A stretch of DNA of 64,000 bases from Cliona cf. orientalis (taxonomy: Eukaryota > Porifera > Demospongiae > Clionaida > Clionaidae): positions 8,169,980 through 8,233,979 of the forward strand of contig OZ005696.1 in NCBI GenBank assembly GCA_963930775.1, written 5' to 3'. Position 1 is the stretch's first letter. Every line of letters begins with the position of its first letter. The notes beneath the pieces were generated by a model. That model did not search any database. It was given only the letters and a program-made list of their open reading frames with translations, and was not told the DNA's origin. Positions 23,662 through 37,400 of this stretch are shown here, piece by piece. The translations under genes were made by a program, and so were the position numbers.

Positions 23662-26600
23662 AGGGAGAGAGGGAAAGGGGATGCGAGGTTATCATTTCCA
23701 GCTAAAGGTCTTCTGAAAGTTTACTTTGTGTCTGATCACTATGTCAACCAAGGAGATTATTAGATAATAATAATAATTATTATTTATCATCATCGTGGAT
23801 GGGATGGTTGACAAAATTAGTAGGCCAGTCCCACTATAGTTGCTTACCAGCAGCTTTCCACAATAATATTAGTGACAAAATGTAATGGTAAGAGTCCCAA
23901 ATTGGTGGATAAATTAAATGCAGAAATGAGTGCTCACCACATAGTACTTGTTGACCCACAGCTTGAGTGTGTTGAAGAAGCGAAGGCTCTCCGTGGACAG
24001 AGTGTGAACTGAACTCTAAATGTGCATGTGGAGAAACGTCAACAAAATTAGATTTTGCTGTTCATTCAGAAATTATTGCACAACAGCATATCAATGAATA
24101 ATTGCCAACTGCTGGTCTCGTAATATAGTGGCCTTCCTTTGATCTTAAAGGAGGAGGAGCTTATAATCACACCCTCAGACCTCTTGGGAGAACCCCCAAC
24201 CAACTAAATGCAGCTAGGCTAGTCAAGTCTGCTAAGAGCTTTGATCATCGTACATACATTTCTTGCGTCTAGTTCCTTCTTGTGTCCCTCGATGACAGCG
24301 TCGAGGACCTCGTGGGCGTTGGTGAACATGCGGTAGGTGAGGAAGAAGGTGGCAGCGTAGTGAGGGCTGGGAGGGTTCGAGATGAGGAGAGAGAAGAGAG
24401 ACGGGATGGAGTAGACCTCGTGGCGTGGCCTGCAAGAGGGAACCGACGGAGCTATATAATCAATTTTACAGACAATTAAGCTGGAATTGAGTTGGTTTCT
24501 ACCCACAACTTCCATATACGCACTGTATTAAACCATTCAATTTTTTGTACGGAGGATCTATCATAATTATCATCACACACACACATATATACACTCACAC
24601 ATGTACAAACCTGACAATCTCATTCATCCCGCTGGGATCGTCCGGTCCCAGTGATGTCATCGACGCTGCCCTCGTGAGCCGAGCGTGCTTGGGACTCGAC
24701 GACAACTTCCTATTTCTCCCGGGAAGTGGCGATAAATCCACGGGAACTTCGTCCAATAGATTCGTGGTACTGTTGCTCAATCCCTGGAGCTGGATTCGCT
24801 TCAGATGGTGGTAGGTGGTGGGGGGAGAGTGGGAGGAGCGAAAGGTGTGAGAGTGCGAGTGTGTGAGGAGGGATTTGTCGCTGTGGACTCTGTGAGGAGC
24901 GGCAGGGTGGGATGACGTGGTGGCACTGCTGTTGGTGATGGTGGTGGTGGGGGTGCTTGGTGAGCCGATCTGGACGGAGCTACGACGACCAGTCAGAACC
25001 TATACCATGTAATGAGCGGAATAAAATAAAAAATCTACATAGTTAAGGTATTAATTTACAAAAATTTACATGTGGTAGATTATTATGCAGACTTATAATA
25101 TAGCCAATATTGATTGAAACCTATCCATGGTGTATACTATAATATGTAGATTTCTGAGAGAAATTTATCAGTATTAACTTCAGATCTCTCTTACCACTGG
25201 AGTTTGTGGAGGGGAAGTGGGCGGAGTGAAGAGTGACAACTTCCTCATGTGACGACGGCCGGTGGGAGGTGAAAGATCAATGGGGGACGAGGACAGGTCT
25301 GTCGGGGTACACCTCTCGATCATCTCACCCATCTTGGACGTCCAGAGGCTCTTGTTGCTCTGAGTGAGGAAGATGAGGACCACTCCATTCCGAGGACCAT
25401 TGGGCGAGTACAGTTTGAGGGCACGAACTTCAACCTCTGTATCGGGGTCGGGGAGAGGTGGTGGGTGGTGTGGGGGGGGGGGGGGAGAAAACTAAAGTCA
25501 GTCAGGTAGGCAGATACTATTTGTTAAACATTAGTCACTGATAAAATTTACTATAATACATTAATCACCGACAAATTTACTATACTAGTTAGTACATGTA
25601 TTACAAATTTACAATAATTATTTTTTTAATGATTAATAATTGTTTGATCACCAGACTGTCCCCAGTCCAAAACAGTTATTTAGCTGGATAATCAATACCC
25701 TGGCTTATATATAAATGGGAAAATACCCTCAATTTCATTAGATCATGCATGTATCATTAGGTGTATGCTAGTCTCAGTGGTCAGTACCTGGATCCCTGGC
25801 ATAAGTGACTTCTCCAGATCTTGATACATGCTCATACACTGATGCACCACACAGGGGAAAGATCTGACTCCGACTCTTGATCTGCACAAATTTTAAAAAT
25901 AAAAAAATAAAGCTTAGGTCCATAGTGGAACCTCTCTCTATAATTATGGACATTGGGGCTGCTGGATTGATGAAGAGCCTCAAGGATAATTTTGAACATA
26001 TTTCTTGGACAAGGGGTGTCTCGACTAGAAAGTGTACAGGTCAGGCGGGTTCGGTATGCACCTTCTTGTCCTTGGCAATGACGACGACAGCGTTGGAGTA
26101 GAGATAGCAGAGAACAGGTCGTCTCTTTATCGTACCTGTGACCCACTTGGAGGAGGCGGGAAGGAAAAGGTCACCTAAAGTCAATAAAAGATACAATAAA
26201 CTCAAGACGGTGCTAAAAGACGTCCGGCCCCTCATATTATCGGCATTGCTGAGATGATAGATCTGTTATTATTTAGTTACGCTTACTTTCTAGAATGAGC
26301 CTGCACTCTGGCTCCAGGAGGATGAATCCAGCCGGACCGACGCTCTTCAGGATCGACAACATCCTCTCCTGTCTCTCAGCCTCACTAGCCTGCTTACTGA
26401 TGTCCTGTAGGGTGGGGGAGAGGTGTTAATCTCCTTCTCTCTCTCCCTCCCTTCCCACTCTCTCAAACACATAACAACTGCATACCACTCTACTACGTCA
26501 AAGTACTCGTGTGTATCACTTAACAAACTGTCACGAACATCAGCTGTGTAACATCACACGTCTATCACCACCCTCTGAGACAGACTGGTTACCATGATAT

Positions 26601-29600
26601 GCCCCACATACGCACAGATTATTAAATTCAGCAGCTAAATTACAGCAACTAGCTATACTGCATGAAGTAGCAGCAATCTGAGCTGGTGATGTATTGCAAT
26701 TGGTCACACAGTACATATTATGTAACTGGAGACTAGATATGGTGCACTCTTGGAGGATTTGAGTTACCGTCTTTAGGTCCTGTACCGCCTCGAGAGCTGA
26801 CCCCAGTGATCTGTAGTCAATGTGATCCTCGCTCGTCTGCCTTAGCACCTCCTCAATGAATGCCTGGTAGATCTCAAGCTGTATGAGAAAGGTGTTTGTG
26901 GGTTTGTGAGTTTAAGGGGGGGAGGTGGAAATCATATGATACAGTGAGAGAAAGTAACAACAGATTCTAAGTTAAGAGTTTGGAGGACCTGGCTGAGTTC
27001 GATTTCCAGCTGGATCTCAATTTCTTTCTTTTCCGTAAGTAAGCTAACCATCAATGTAATGACAAATCTAGAACATGTCATTGTGGTAAGCCAAGTTATT
27101 GCGATATTTTTGCGCAACAGCCAGTTTTGACCAGTCTGAATCAAGCTAAGCAAAACTTTAATCATTGGTAGGTATGCATACAATCTACAGTCACTCTATC
27201 AATCGGCTGCTACATGTACCTCTAAGAAGGAATAAACAAATCAAGGAGGAGAAAAGTGATACTGTTTACAATGATTAGGTAGTGTTTACAAAGTGAAACG
27301 TTACACTGACAGACATAATCAGGCAAAGAGTTTAGGACTAAGTGCACTGCATGCCTTTGCCTTGCTTGCACCATTCGACTTTCGGGAATGCCAATTATGC
27401 AAACTTGTACATAGTTTCATCACTATAAATAATAATTACGTGTACATGGATCATGAAATGGCAAGGTTATATTACAGAAGCCAAGCAATACTATATAATA
27501 CCACCAAGCTGGATCTATACCAGTGTGTAGATCAGCTAGCATGCATGCACGCTGTACAGATAAAAGGCAGCCTAGCATACAAACGTAAATAGATGACATT
27601 AAGTACATAAATTCTCATCACCTGATGATAGTTTATCATTGAGCAAAAAGTGTTTATTGTATATTTTTAGTTAAAAGCCACATCGTTCCATGCTTGATAG
27701 CTAGACTTAAACCTACATACACATAATATGTACATACAATCCGTATTAAACTTAACACTCACTCTGGTAACAGGTTGGTGTAGGAGCATCCTGAGGTGCT
27801 GGGCATCGCAGTCGTGCGAAAAGTGATGGTTCTCGAGAAAATCGGTGAAGGAGGGGTTAGTGTTGAGACACGCCTCCAGCATCTTGATGCTCTGGTCGTG
27901 GTTCTTGATGAACTCGGTGTAAATGGTCATGTGCGGGATGAACTGGCACATCAGCGCGCCAAACTGAGGGCTTGGCTCCCTCACACAAGCCTCAATGCGA
28001 GAGAGAAGAAGCTTGTGCAGCATTAGAAGTGACTCACTGGAGAGTGGAGAGAGAGATAGTGGGATTATGTGAGAGAGAGAGAGAGAGAGAGAGAGATTTC
28101 GTTAGTATGTGGAAATTAGTGCTTAATAAAAAATTTTAATGTGCACTGCACATCATTTTGTGCTTGTGTACAATAGGATATTAAATTAGGGTAAGTGTGT
28201 GTGCGCGTGAGTGACGCTGTACATATGTGTATCAACATGCACGTGCAAGAGCGTGATAAATGACGATATTCAATTAGCCCACTACTCCATTCTTCATGCT
28301 ACGATGCACAGGGAGAATGTCCCACTGACCAATTGAGGAAGATGGCATTCAGCTGCTCCCACTGAATGTTCACATAACCGGAGATAATGGCCGTCTTGAG
28401 CTGTTTGTAGTAGAACTCAACAAGAGTGTGAAGGTCGTTGCAGTAGCGATGTTCACTCTCGAAGAGCTTTTGAAGAACCTTTATATATAGGAGAGGGAGG
28501 AAGGGGAAGGGAGAAGGGGGGAGAGAGAGGAGAGAGAGAGAGAGGGAAGGAGGTAGAGAGCACAATAAACCATGGTAAACACCACAGAAGGAAGAAGGAG
28601 AAAGAGACAAATATTTAAGTATTGACAGACATCTACATCAATATTCTGAGCAACAAACATCACCCTTTCTTCCATATAAGCACTTTCATGATGCACATCC
28701 CAACTACAGCTGCTTTGAGGTATGCACTGCAGCCTAAGTACGTATATATTTCCCAGAAAGCCTATAGTACCACCCCCAAAACTTCCAACCTTCTACTGTA
28801 AGCTTCTAAGCTTCATGGCTACCTCCCTATAGCTATAGCTCACACTACTAGAGCTTCCCTCCTACAAGTTCATGTATACACATGTACATGTACATGTACA
28901 TACATGCACATATACATATACATGTCCTGGTACCTAATCTAAATCAACATCTGTAGACGTTTTTCTTGTGGCAGATAAAAAACTAAACACCAGCCACAAT
29001 GGCTTATAATTATCACCTACACACTTGCTAGCTAGCACTTCACTTGACTCACCCCAAATTTCATCCTAACTTGGGCAGCGTCAGGGAGAGAGAGAGCCTT
29101 CTTCGCCGCCTTCTTCCACTGATCCCTCCATGACTTCTCAAGGGTAGGAGAGTGAACCAACTGTATGTCCGTAGGTTAAGATAAAGGAGAGAGAAGGATG
29201 CTTTATACATAAATTAGGGTGGTGCGTTTGGAAATCTCTTTCATAGGCAAGAGATAGAGATAATATAAAAAATATGTATCATATAAAAAACAAGTACACT
29301 AGCTATGCATGTATATAAAATTATGTATTGAATATGTATACCAGTCAAGTTTCAAAGTATACTCAGAGTGACTGAAAGAGCAAACACTATTTGGTTATTT
29401 TACTAATGGATGGACACATTTCCTATACCCACATGCTAGCTTTCTGATCTGATCTTTGAAGCTTCATGCAGTCCTCTGCTAGCACCCTTCCTTTTGTCCC
29501 AGCTCCCTCTAATTATAACCTAATTAATATCGATTATTCCCATTCCCATTCTCTGTGATAGTATTGCAGTATGACTGGTCCATACCCCAATTTTTAAACC

Positions 29601-30287
29601 TTGTACGATCAAAATAATATCTTCATTCAACATTACTTAATAATTCTGTAGTATCTCTCCATTTTTCCATAATTATATAATCATTAACTGGTCCTAATTA
29701 ATCCAATCTTTCCCTGCATAACTGGCCTGTACTAGCCTACACTCCCAACTCCTAACCCCACACACACTCTGAGATGCAATTGTGATGACAAGAAATTGGG
29801 TTATCACAGCCGAGACAGGGAGGCTCTAAGCATACGACCAGTACTGTTTGGGCATTTGTGTATGAATTATGATAATTTTATTAGTCATAATGGGCAGTGT
29901 ACATTATACTATATGTGGAAGGATATTCACAGTGGCTAGGGGGGACCTGGGGGTATGTGAATGCGCTTAGCGACGGCCTTGACATATGGCAGTGAAAAAC
30001 AGATGATGTCATGTGTTTCACATGCAGCTAACAGAGAAAAAGACACACACACTCTTAGACCAGCATAATACTATAGATAAGCCTACACACACACTGTATA
30101 TATATACTGTGCTTTGCAACTCAGTTGTCCAGTGGAAGGCAGTGGCTCTCAAGTGCTTGATTCAGTTATACTACAAGTCATAATTATAAGGCTTTCAGTT
30201 GACAGAAATAGGTGCCATTCCCTAACTTTTCCTAGACAACTGACCTGCAAAGCACAGTATCCTGGTATACCTACACTCATAACGACA

Positions 30288-30338
<51 letters not shown>

Positions 30339-33300
30339 CTGTCTTGCTGAGCTGAGGTAGAGTGCTTCATTGAAGCCGCCACTGACAACCACCACTTTCT
30401 CCCTGCCATCTTTGGTCCTACCCTGCTTCTCCTAAAATCAACAGAAGAAATAAACGGTGGCCATTAATGACGCAGTCATTGTTTTGGTTAACAAAGGGTA
30501 TGTATATTATATTGACTTACATCGTGGTTCCTTGTTGGGACAGTCAATCTGTACGTGTGCGTGCGAGAGAAAGGAGAGAGAGGGAGGGAGGGAGAGGAGA
30601 GAAAGAAAGAGACAAACAAAAAGGAGAGAGAAAGACAAAGAGAGGGAGGGGGAGAGAAAGAGAAAGGGACAAACAAAATGAGGGAGAGAGAGAGACAAAG
30701 AGATGGAGGGAGGGAGAGAGAGATAAAGAGAGGGAGGAGGAGGGGGAGAGAGAGAGAAGAGTAGAGTTCACTCATGGATGTACGTATGTAGGAGAGTTTC
30801 AGTATAGCTACAAACTGTTACAATATATGGAAATCAGGAAGTACTAGTTAGCGTATTGGCAGAGGCTCAAAGAGAGGTGGGAGCACATGAGAGGGACTAA
30901 CAATGTGTGTCAAAGGTCAACTAGGTCTGCCAGGCCCACACTAAATCCCATAATTATCAGCCGCAACACATATATTATCTATAGCAATCTTACATAATAG
31001 TATTGTACCTAATAGCTATTGCCTTGGCAGAGTGGATTCCACCTTGAAACATGATACACACATTCAAAAAAGTTAATGCAATCCATTCAATCCTTATATA
31101 AATGAGCAACAGTAAGTGACACTAATATGCATAATTACTGCAAACAGAGCCCAATCCAATAAATTTCAAACAATAACTTGTTGAAATTTTTAATTGTCTA
31201 CAACACCACTAGCTCTTCAAAATGTCAATTTTGCATGAGCCACACTTTATAAATCATTTTCCCTTCCAATATGCAAAATACGAGATTTAAAATTTTAATA
31301 TCTTGCCCAACATTCCTGCTATCCTTTGAAGTCATTGAAATTATTAAGGTATCAATCACAGGGTCCAAAGCCAACCTACAGCTAGGTACATAGATACGCA
31401 CGTACATATTTGATGCACATGCAAAGCCTTTCAACTTTCGATCAAACGCAAGCAGCTGCCTTACAACTTAACAAGCAAGAAACTACTTATTACCACATGT
31501 GTACAGCTTGCCCTCTCTCTGGCTCCCTCCCCCCTCCCCCACTCCCCCCTGGCCTCATGCTGTTAGTCCAAGTGAGCCAGATAGTCTCCTTAGATAGAAC
31601 CGAGCAGGCTTCTTTATCTGACCACACCACCGACCAAAAGTGCTTCCAAAAGCACTTTTAACGTAACCATGCACCCAGCTGAGCTAGTTCTAGGGACGAG
31701 CTATACATGTAGCTAGCTTGGAAGCTTGCAGGGGCCATGGAGGGCAGGCACCTGAGCTTTAAGAGAGGAGGCCTTATAATTGCTCCACAGATATTAATTA
31801 TTAGTAGAAGGACAAGTCATGTGAACATGATCAAAAAAGACTAAGAAATGATATTTTTCATGCATTAATTTTTGGCCTAATTGCTAGACAGGCAGGTAGC
31901 ATCTTGTCTGAGCTCTAATTGCTGACTACAAGAGTTGGACAAATTTTTTCACCTTCTTAAGAGCCCATTATGTGTGACGCAACGACAACTTCAGCAGCGC
32001 AGAGCTCTGTGGGAGACCAATTAAAGCAAAAGTGGTTTCCATTTAAGAAGCAAAGACTTGATTTATGCATGACTGCATTCATACGGCTTTTCGCACATTA
32101 TCCTCTCTCTCTCTGCGCTGTGAGATTCTCAGTTCAATCTACGACAGTTCACAGCAACCCACTTGTAGCACTTGATTATCTGATTAAGTTAACTTGAGTT
32201 TGGCATCACAACTATGTCTCAAGCAGTAAACAGTTTAAGCACTTAACGGAAGATCTGAAGAACACAAGACTTAACTGTAGCCAAACACAAATCTAGTGTC
32301 AGGGAATGCTAAGTAGTGTCGTTATGCAATATTTGCATAAAAGCATCGACAGTTACGGACTGTTAGCCAGGGGGATAAAATTGCATCCAATTTCGTATGT
32401 ACTAGCATTAATGACACATCAAAATATGGTGTATGGGTAATATTATTCAGATGTTGATGCTTGCCCGGGGGAATAAATTATTAAGCTTATATAGTACTAG
32501 TATTTTTTTTAGTGACGAAAAATTTTGTTATAACTACCCAACTCACCCTGCTCGCTGCAGTTTCTCCAGCCACACTCTCTTTTCATCGGCCGATTTGGGA
32601 CAGAGGAGGAGCTCCAGCTCACCCATACACATGCCCTTCAGGTAGAGGGCATTGGCCTGCAAGCACACCATGCAGCAAAATAATACACACACGCCAGAAC
32701 AATATTATTATAATTATGCAGAATAGTGTAAATATATAATTAAGAGAAGTAAATCACATTGTGGCCAGTGTTTAGCATAGTATGTTGTTTACGCTGATTT
32801 ACGCCAGTTAGATTGGAGGGTTTGCTTTGTCGCACATATTAACCGAAGTACATATATGAAGCATCATTGCAATGTAGTATGCGTGGACTATTACTACTAA
32901 TAAACATTGTAACCGTACATTTGTGGCTGTTAGTCTAAAATCTATGCACACAATAATCTTATCTTGCAAGTGATTGTTTCTTTAGTGACTTACATGTACT
33001 AACGGCTAAAAATATTTGTATAGAGGTTCGAGGGACAATTGCTTTTAAGTATATAGTGGGAAATATTCGATTGATTGTTTAAGTGATGTATACCTTCGCT
33101 GTATATACAGCACTGAGACATTTCAGTGGACAATTCTAAAAGGATTTTTTTCTTACAACTACCGTACTTCAAGGGGGCTTAGAGAAATGTACTACATAAT
33201 ATGCTCACCCAACCATCTACCCAGGCCATCTATCTGTGAGCAAGCCTACTGAGATCGTAAAAGAAAAAAAAACAAAAAAAACTGTGCTGCACATGTACTC

Positions 33301-34152
33301 GTGGGAAAATTTGAGGCCTGTCTACATTCACCACAAACAGTATTAGTGGCTATTTAATAACCAGATCACTGAATAAAGTAAAATGATGCCTCAGTTTGGA
33401 GGCCTTGTGTGTGGGGGATGGACTGAGCAAAAATAAACAAAACTCATGCTGATGTGTGAACCCAACTGCATGCAAACAATGAAGCTGCACAACTGTACTT
33501 CAAGCTTGTAGCCAAGCTGGAAGTACAAAGAAACACTGGTGCACTTCCATCAAGACCCAAGATTTTTATGCAGGTAACATGCATATGAGCTAGCTGGCTC
33601 TCCCATGAGCAGGCTCACTAGCCCCCCCAAGACATGCAGCCTCATCCCCAGGTACCCCATGATTCCCAGCTTGCCTAGACACCACATATACTTGCAAGCA
33701 GAAATCGATAGATATCACAGAACTGCTGCAGAGATAGGCTATTAGCATACAAACTGTAGCTATATTGATCTAACCTGCTGTGTTTCCAGAGCTCCAAAGG
33801 CACTCATCGTCTTATCGTCCACCCTCGCCATGACTGGACTGAAGATGTCGGTGAGCATAGCTCCATTGTACTCGGCACTCTCCTTGCTCGTGCAGTAGAA
33901 CAATGCGTGGCCAAGTAGCGTAAACCATCGCTCCACAACCTCTGGTGGCCCCCAAAACTCCGGCTCGAGTTCGTTCCCGCTATTTCGGTGCCCAGGAGAT
34001 CGAGATGAGTGGTGATTGTAGCCATTCAGCGGAGGAGGGGGTCGGGTTGTTCTTGTGAGCAGATAGCCGCGCACGAACGGCTGTTCTTTGTCTCTGCTCC
34101 TCCAGACGGCTCGCAATTGCTCGTAGAAGCGCACAATGTTGTTTGCCGACAT
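17529..34152 (-). CDS. RASGRF: Ras-GRF-type dual guanine nucleotide exchange factor
   Basis: Twenty-three exons found: 33775-34152, 32547-32656, 30339-30431, 29053-29160, 28330-28478, 27763-28036, 26768-26878, 26287-26404, 26062-26174, 25788-25881, 25195-25436, 24611-24999, 24258-24429, 23938-24015, 23475-23587, 20558-20609, 19996-20114, 19802-19886, 19370-19567, 18899-18978, 18063-18186, 17823-17891, 17529-17675; about 1,140 residues. Order: N-terminal PH (VRGYLL, WFTLLGHALFYC), a linker, DH/RhoGEF (FESEHRYCNDLHTL, FLNCESLLMLHKLLLSRI, HDQSIKML), second PH (VLCYLYSNAVVVI), a Ser/Thr/His-rich linker, REM/RasGEF-N, and CDC25 (QLTWVEHELY, RLKKTW, VPYIGPYLNQL, HVNFSKLSK). DH would act on Rac/Rho and CDC25 on Ras. 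The phases of exons 2 (out 2) and 3 (in 0) do not match, so at least one exon between 30432 and 32546 is missing from this model. I see no clear calmodulin-binding IQ motif. Confidence 0.88.
20610..23474 (-). other. Long Ras-GRF intron
   Basis: A 2.9-kb intron in the RasGEF region. It contains purine tracts next to the exon (20620-20765, with runs of G at 20687-20712), a poly-G at 21591-21602 and otherwise AT-rich sequence. I see no exon or second gene in it. Confidence 0.55.
30105..30259. mobile_element. Small inverted-repeat element in a Ras-GRF intron
   Basis: TACTGTGCTTTGCA at 30105-30118 is perfectly complementary to 30246-30259, and the next bases (AGTTGTC near 30123 and GACAACT near 30235) are complementary too. 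The element is 155 bp with no open frame, and resembles a MITE. It lies beside an AC/CT microsatellite and exon 3. Confidence 0.5.
30432..32546 (-). other. Ras-GRF intron likely to hide an unassigned exon
   Basis: A 2.1-kb gap between exons 2 and 3. It has long GA-rich tracts (30570-30765) whose long open frames are low-complexity artefacts. The exon phases on either side disagree, so one small exon (phase 2 in, phase 0 out) should be here; I could not place it with confidence. Confidence 0.45.
32657..33774 (-). other. Ras-GRF first intron
   Basis: AT-rich 1.1-kb intron between the two exons of the first PH domain. I see no coding or repeat structure of note. Confidence 0.5.
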
Positions 34153-34428
34153 GCTTGCTCGCAATAGCAAGAATAAGCTTTACACTCACTTGAACAACAT
34201 GCAGAACTGTTACAAGTACTTGGTATGCATGCAAATCATATGGATACGTGCACCGCAAACGAAAACAGGAAGTGAATTTAAATTGGTAAGTAGAGAAATA
34301 ATCCATGAATATCATTAAAGCTATGATGGAAGCTAGCTATAGTTCATACATTTCTGAGAAGTCACCAAGCTACTCAATAGACATATTAGCTACAAAGCTT
34401 TGATGAGCTTTCACTACAGGATGTGATG

Positions 34429-37400
34429 TCAGCTTGGCTCTTTGGTAACAGTTTCTCTTGTTTGTGAGTCCTTTGCAGCTGTGACTGTAGCTGGTTGGTT
34501 GATGTCCACTATCATGACCGTGACATTGTCCGTGCATCCTCTCTTCACTGCCTCCACTGCCAGCCGGTTGCAGGCCTCCTCGTACCTCACGTCCCTGAGG
34601 GAAGCAGGCTTTCCTGACTCAAAATTGGTCGCTTGAACATCATCATCTAAATCAAAAAATTAAAACACAGTTATGTATCTACTTTTTTCAGTAGATCAAC
34701 AGTGACAATGGGTACCTTTTATATTATTTCGTACTATAACAAGCAAGCATACATGCATGAAGTATAACAACTATATGTATAAGTCTGGAAAATTTTTGTT
34801 GTATATACAAAATAATATTGGTAGTCAAAAGCATCTATCCACCCCTCCATCCCATGATGTGGGAAGTACATGTTCAGGGAAGAAAGAGTGTAATTAGAGT
34901 TTACTTACTCAAGTGATTCTATTGAATTATCAACATAATGGCCAACTTGTTTTCTACAACCAGTTAGCTCATGGCTACACAGCTGCAACACCTGTGCCCA
35001 CAATGCAGGGAATGAGCAGTTCCCACCAACTAAAAACCAGTCAGCTGGTCAGCTGCTTATAGGAGGCACAATGGATAACTGGCTATAATTGCTGCCCAAA
35101 GTTAGCCACCAAAGGAAGTGTTTAAGTTTTGATCTGTAGCCCAACAAAAAAATGGGGTTACCTCTGACATAATGCACCATAATCTATGATATTATATGTG
35201 TGCCCTAAGGCTTAAGGGTAGGGAGCATAGGGATTTCCCACCCCCAGGTTAATTTTCCTCCCTAAATGATTATTTTCTGAAGTGTACATACAGAATAGTA
35301 CTAATGCATCTGATTCCCCCCCCCCCCTTCTGAAAGAATCAGCAATTATTAATTTTTTTACAATCCCGTATTGATCTATGCACCTACCTTCAGGCAGTTG
35401 TATGCTTTCATCCTGAAAGAAAAAGACAAAAAAGGAGAATGATATTATCAAAATTAACGACGTTAAGGTAATACAAGGCTGATCGATGCACATGCATAAC
35501 TAAAATAGTATGATGATTCAAAGCTTATAGATGGGATCTCAATTTTCATTCGTATCTGTGTCAATATGTATTAGAGCACCACAGATCCTTTATCTCATTC
35601 ACATTCGCGACCCAGCTGGAAAAAATAATAAACCACCTAGGGTACCAGCAGGAATTGAACCCATAGCATGTACATAATATTATAATATAGGATATCCTGC
35701 TTCAGCTACAGGTGCTCAAATTAACATTCAGCTATAGCAATCCTGGAGGCTATAGAGACTAAGAGGGTGGCAGGATGTACCTCAATAACACTCAGTGCAA
35801 ACTTGGCTGCTGCTTCAACAGTGAATGCCTTCCACAGACCGTCACAGGCAATCAGGATGAAGCTGCACCACAAAACAATAAGATTAGTACATTTTGTTGG
35901 CTGTAACATAACCACAGTTTCCCGGATAAATACCTATAACATTATGCATAACTTTCGACTTTGGCCCACATGGACAATTACTTGGAATATCAGCATAGAA
36001 GTTGCTATATTGATCCAAAGAAATGTGGTGCACGGGTGCATAAGTGGGAGTGGGCGCTTGTCCAGGACACTACGGTAGTTTGCTGGCTATAATCTCTATT
36101 ATGGTTTTAGTGATTGTTGTCATTATGTCACCACTTACAGGTCATTTTCTGTGAGCTGGCATCGAAAGACGTCCGGGGTGGAAATGATGCCACAGTGTTT
36201 GAACCTGCCATCCCCTATCGAGCGAGATACCTCCAGGGTTCCCATCACACGACCCTCGCTGAAAAGGAGGAGGAAAAGGTGATAAACGAAATGAAAGAAC
36301 ATCATTCTTCTAAAAAAAAAACATCAATCCTGCTTAGCAGTTCCCTCAAAAATGTTGGGCAAATGACTGGACGGCTATAATTAAGTGTGAAACTGGAAAT
36401 AAGCTTTGATACTAGCCTCATATACATGTAATCCTTACCGCACTTGCCCACCAGATTTCTCTATCCTCTTCCTCTCTTCAAACTGTAAATACAGAAAATC
36501 AAAATAACTCCATGGATTTTTTGTACTGATAATCAATCAGTCTGAGTCAGTTTGGGACAATAGTGTTCGCATAATAATAGCATATAAGCTCACATTAGAT
36601 GGATTGTGATCCTTGGTGAGAGGGACAAATGACAGCTTCCCTTTCTCAGTTGCCGATCTTCTACAGAGAACGGCCTTACTATCGCCAAGGTTACCAGAGT
36701 ATATGGTGTCATCTAGGACCAGAATAGCAGCTACTGTAGTTCCATCCTACAGGAGGAGAGAAGAAGGGAGGGAGGGAGGGAGGGGGAAGAGAGAAAGAGA
36801 AAGAGAGAGAGAAAGATGTGATAAATGCTAAACAAAACAGTCTGCACTGTACTGTTGTCCTTGTCCCTAAATTTTTTTTAATTTCACCTCTGGTTATATT
36901 ATTATTAATGTGAGACACTGAGTAGTAAAGGGGCAGCAGCAATCACTAGAAGGCCGAGTCCTACATAAAGAGATTAGCCTAGTGTATGTATAGGGGATCA
37001 CATTGGTGAGGGAGTAAGAGGTGAAGGGAGACCTTCCATGATGGAGAGGCAGCTGATGCCTTCTGCAGGAACGCCTCGTCAGTCTTTTTGAACGAATCAA
37101 TGAGACACTTCTTCATTTCACGATCCAGATTTTGAACTTCACCTAAAAGTATATTCATAATTAAAACAAAATCAATATTTGAGTTTCCAAAGGAGGCTTG
37201 AGTATAACAAATTGTGTCTAGTGCAGATGCCAAAGGGTGAAGGGGTATAAGGACACACTTTCATTAGCAACCATGCATTTTTGGAGTGGTAAATCAAGGT
37301 TCCCACTATCTAGCCTAGTCACTGATACACAAGAAAGCTTCAATAAAATTCAGCCAGACCAACCAATAACAACTGTAGATATTGTGGCTAACTGCGATCT

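Noticed and set aside
26932..27183. Minus-strand frame YLPMIKVLLSLIQTGQNW as a possible DH-domain exon
   Set aside because: The exon at 26768-26878 follows 27763-28036 in phase and fits the DH helix (LEIYQAFIEEVL), so this frame would be redundant.
30457..30847. Long overlapping open frames rich in Arg/Glu/Lys or Ser/Leu on both strands
   Set aside because: They come from GA/TC microsatellite sequence, have no start context or splice support and lie in a Ras-GRF intron.
36613..36831. Frame ending in [11 protein letters not shown] as part of ILKAP
   Set aside because: It is on the opposite strand and ends in a GA tract; the ILKAP exon here is 36594-36746 on the minus strand.
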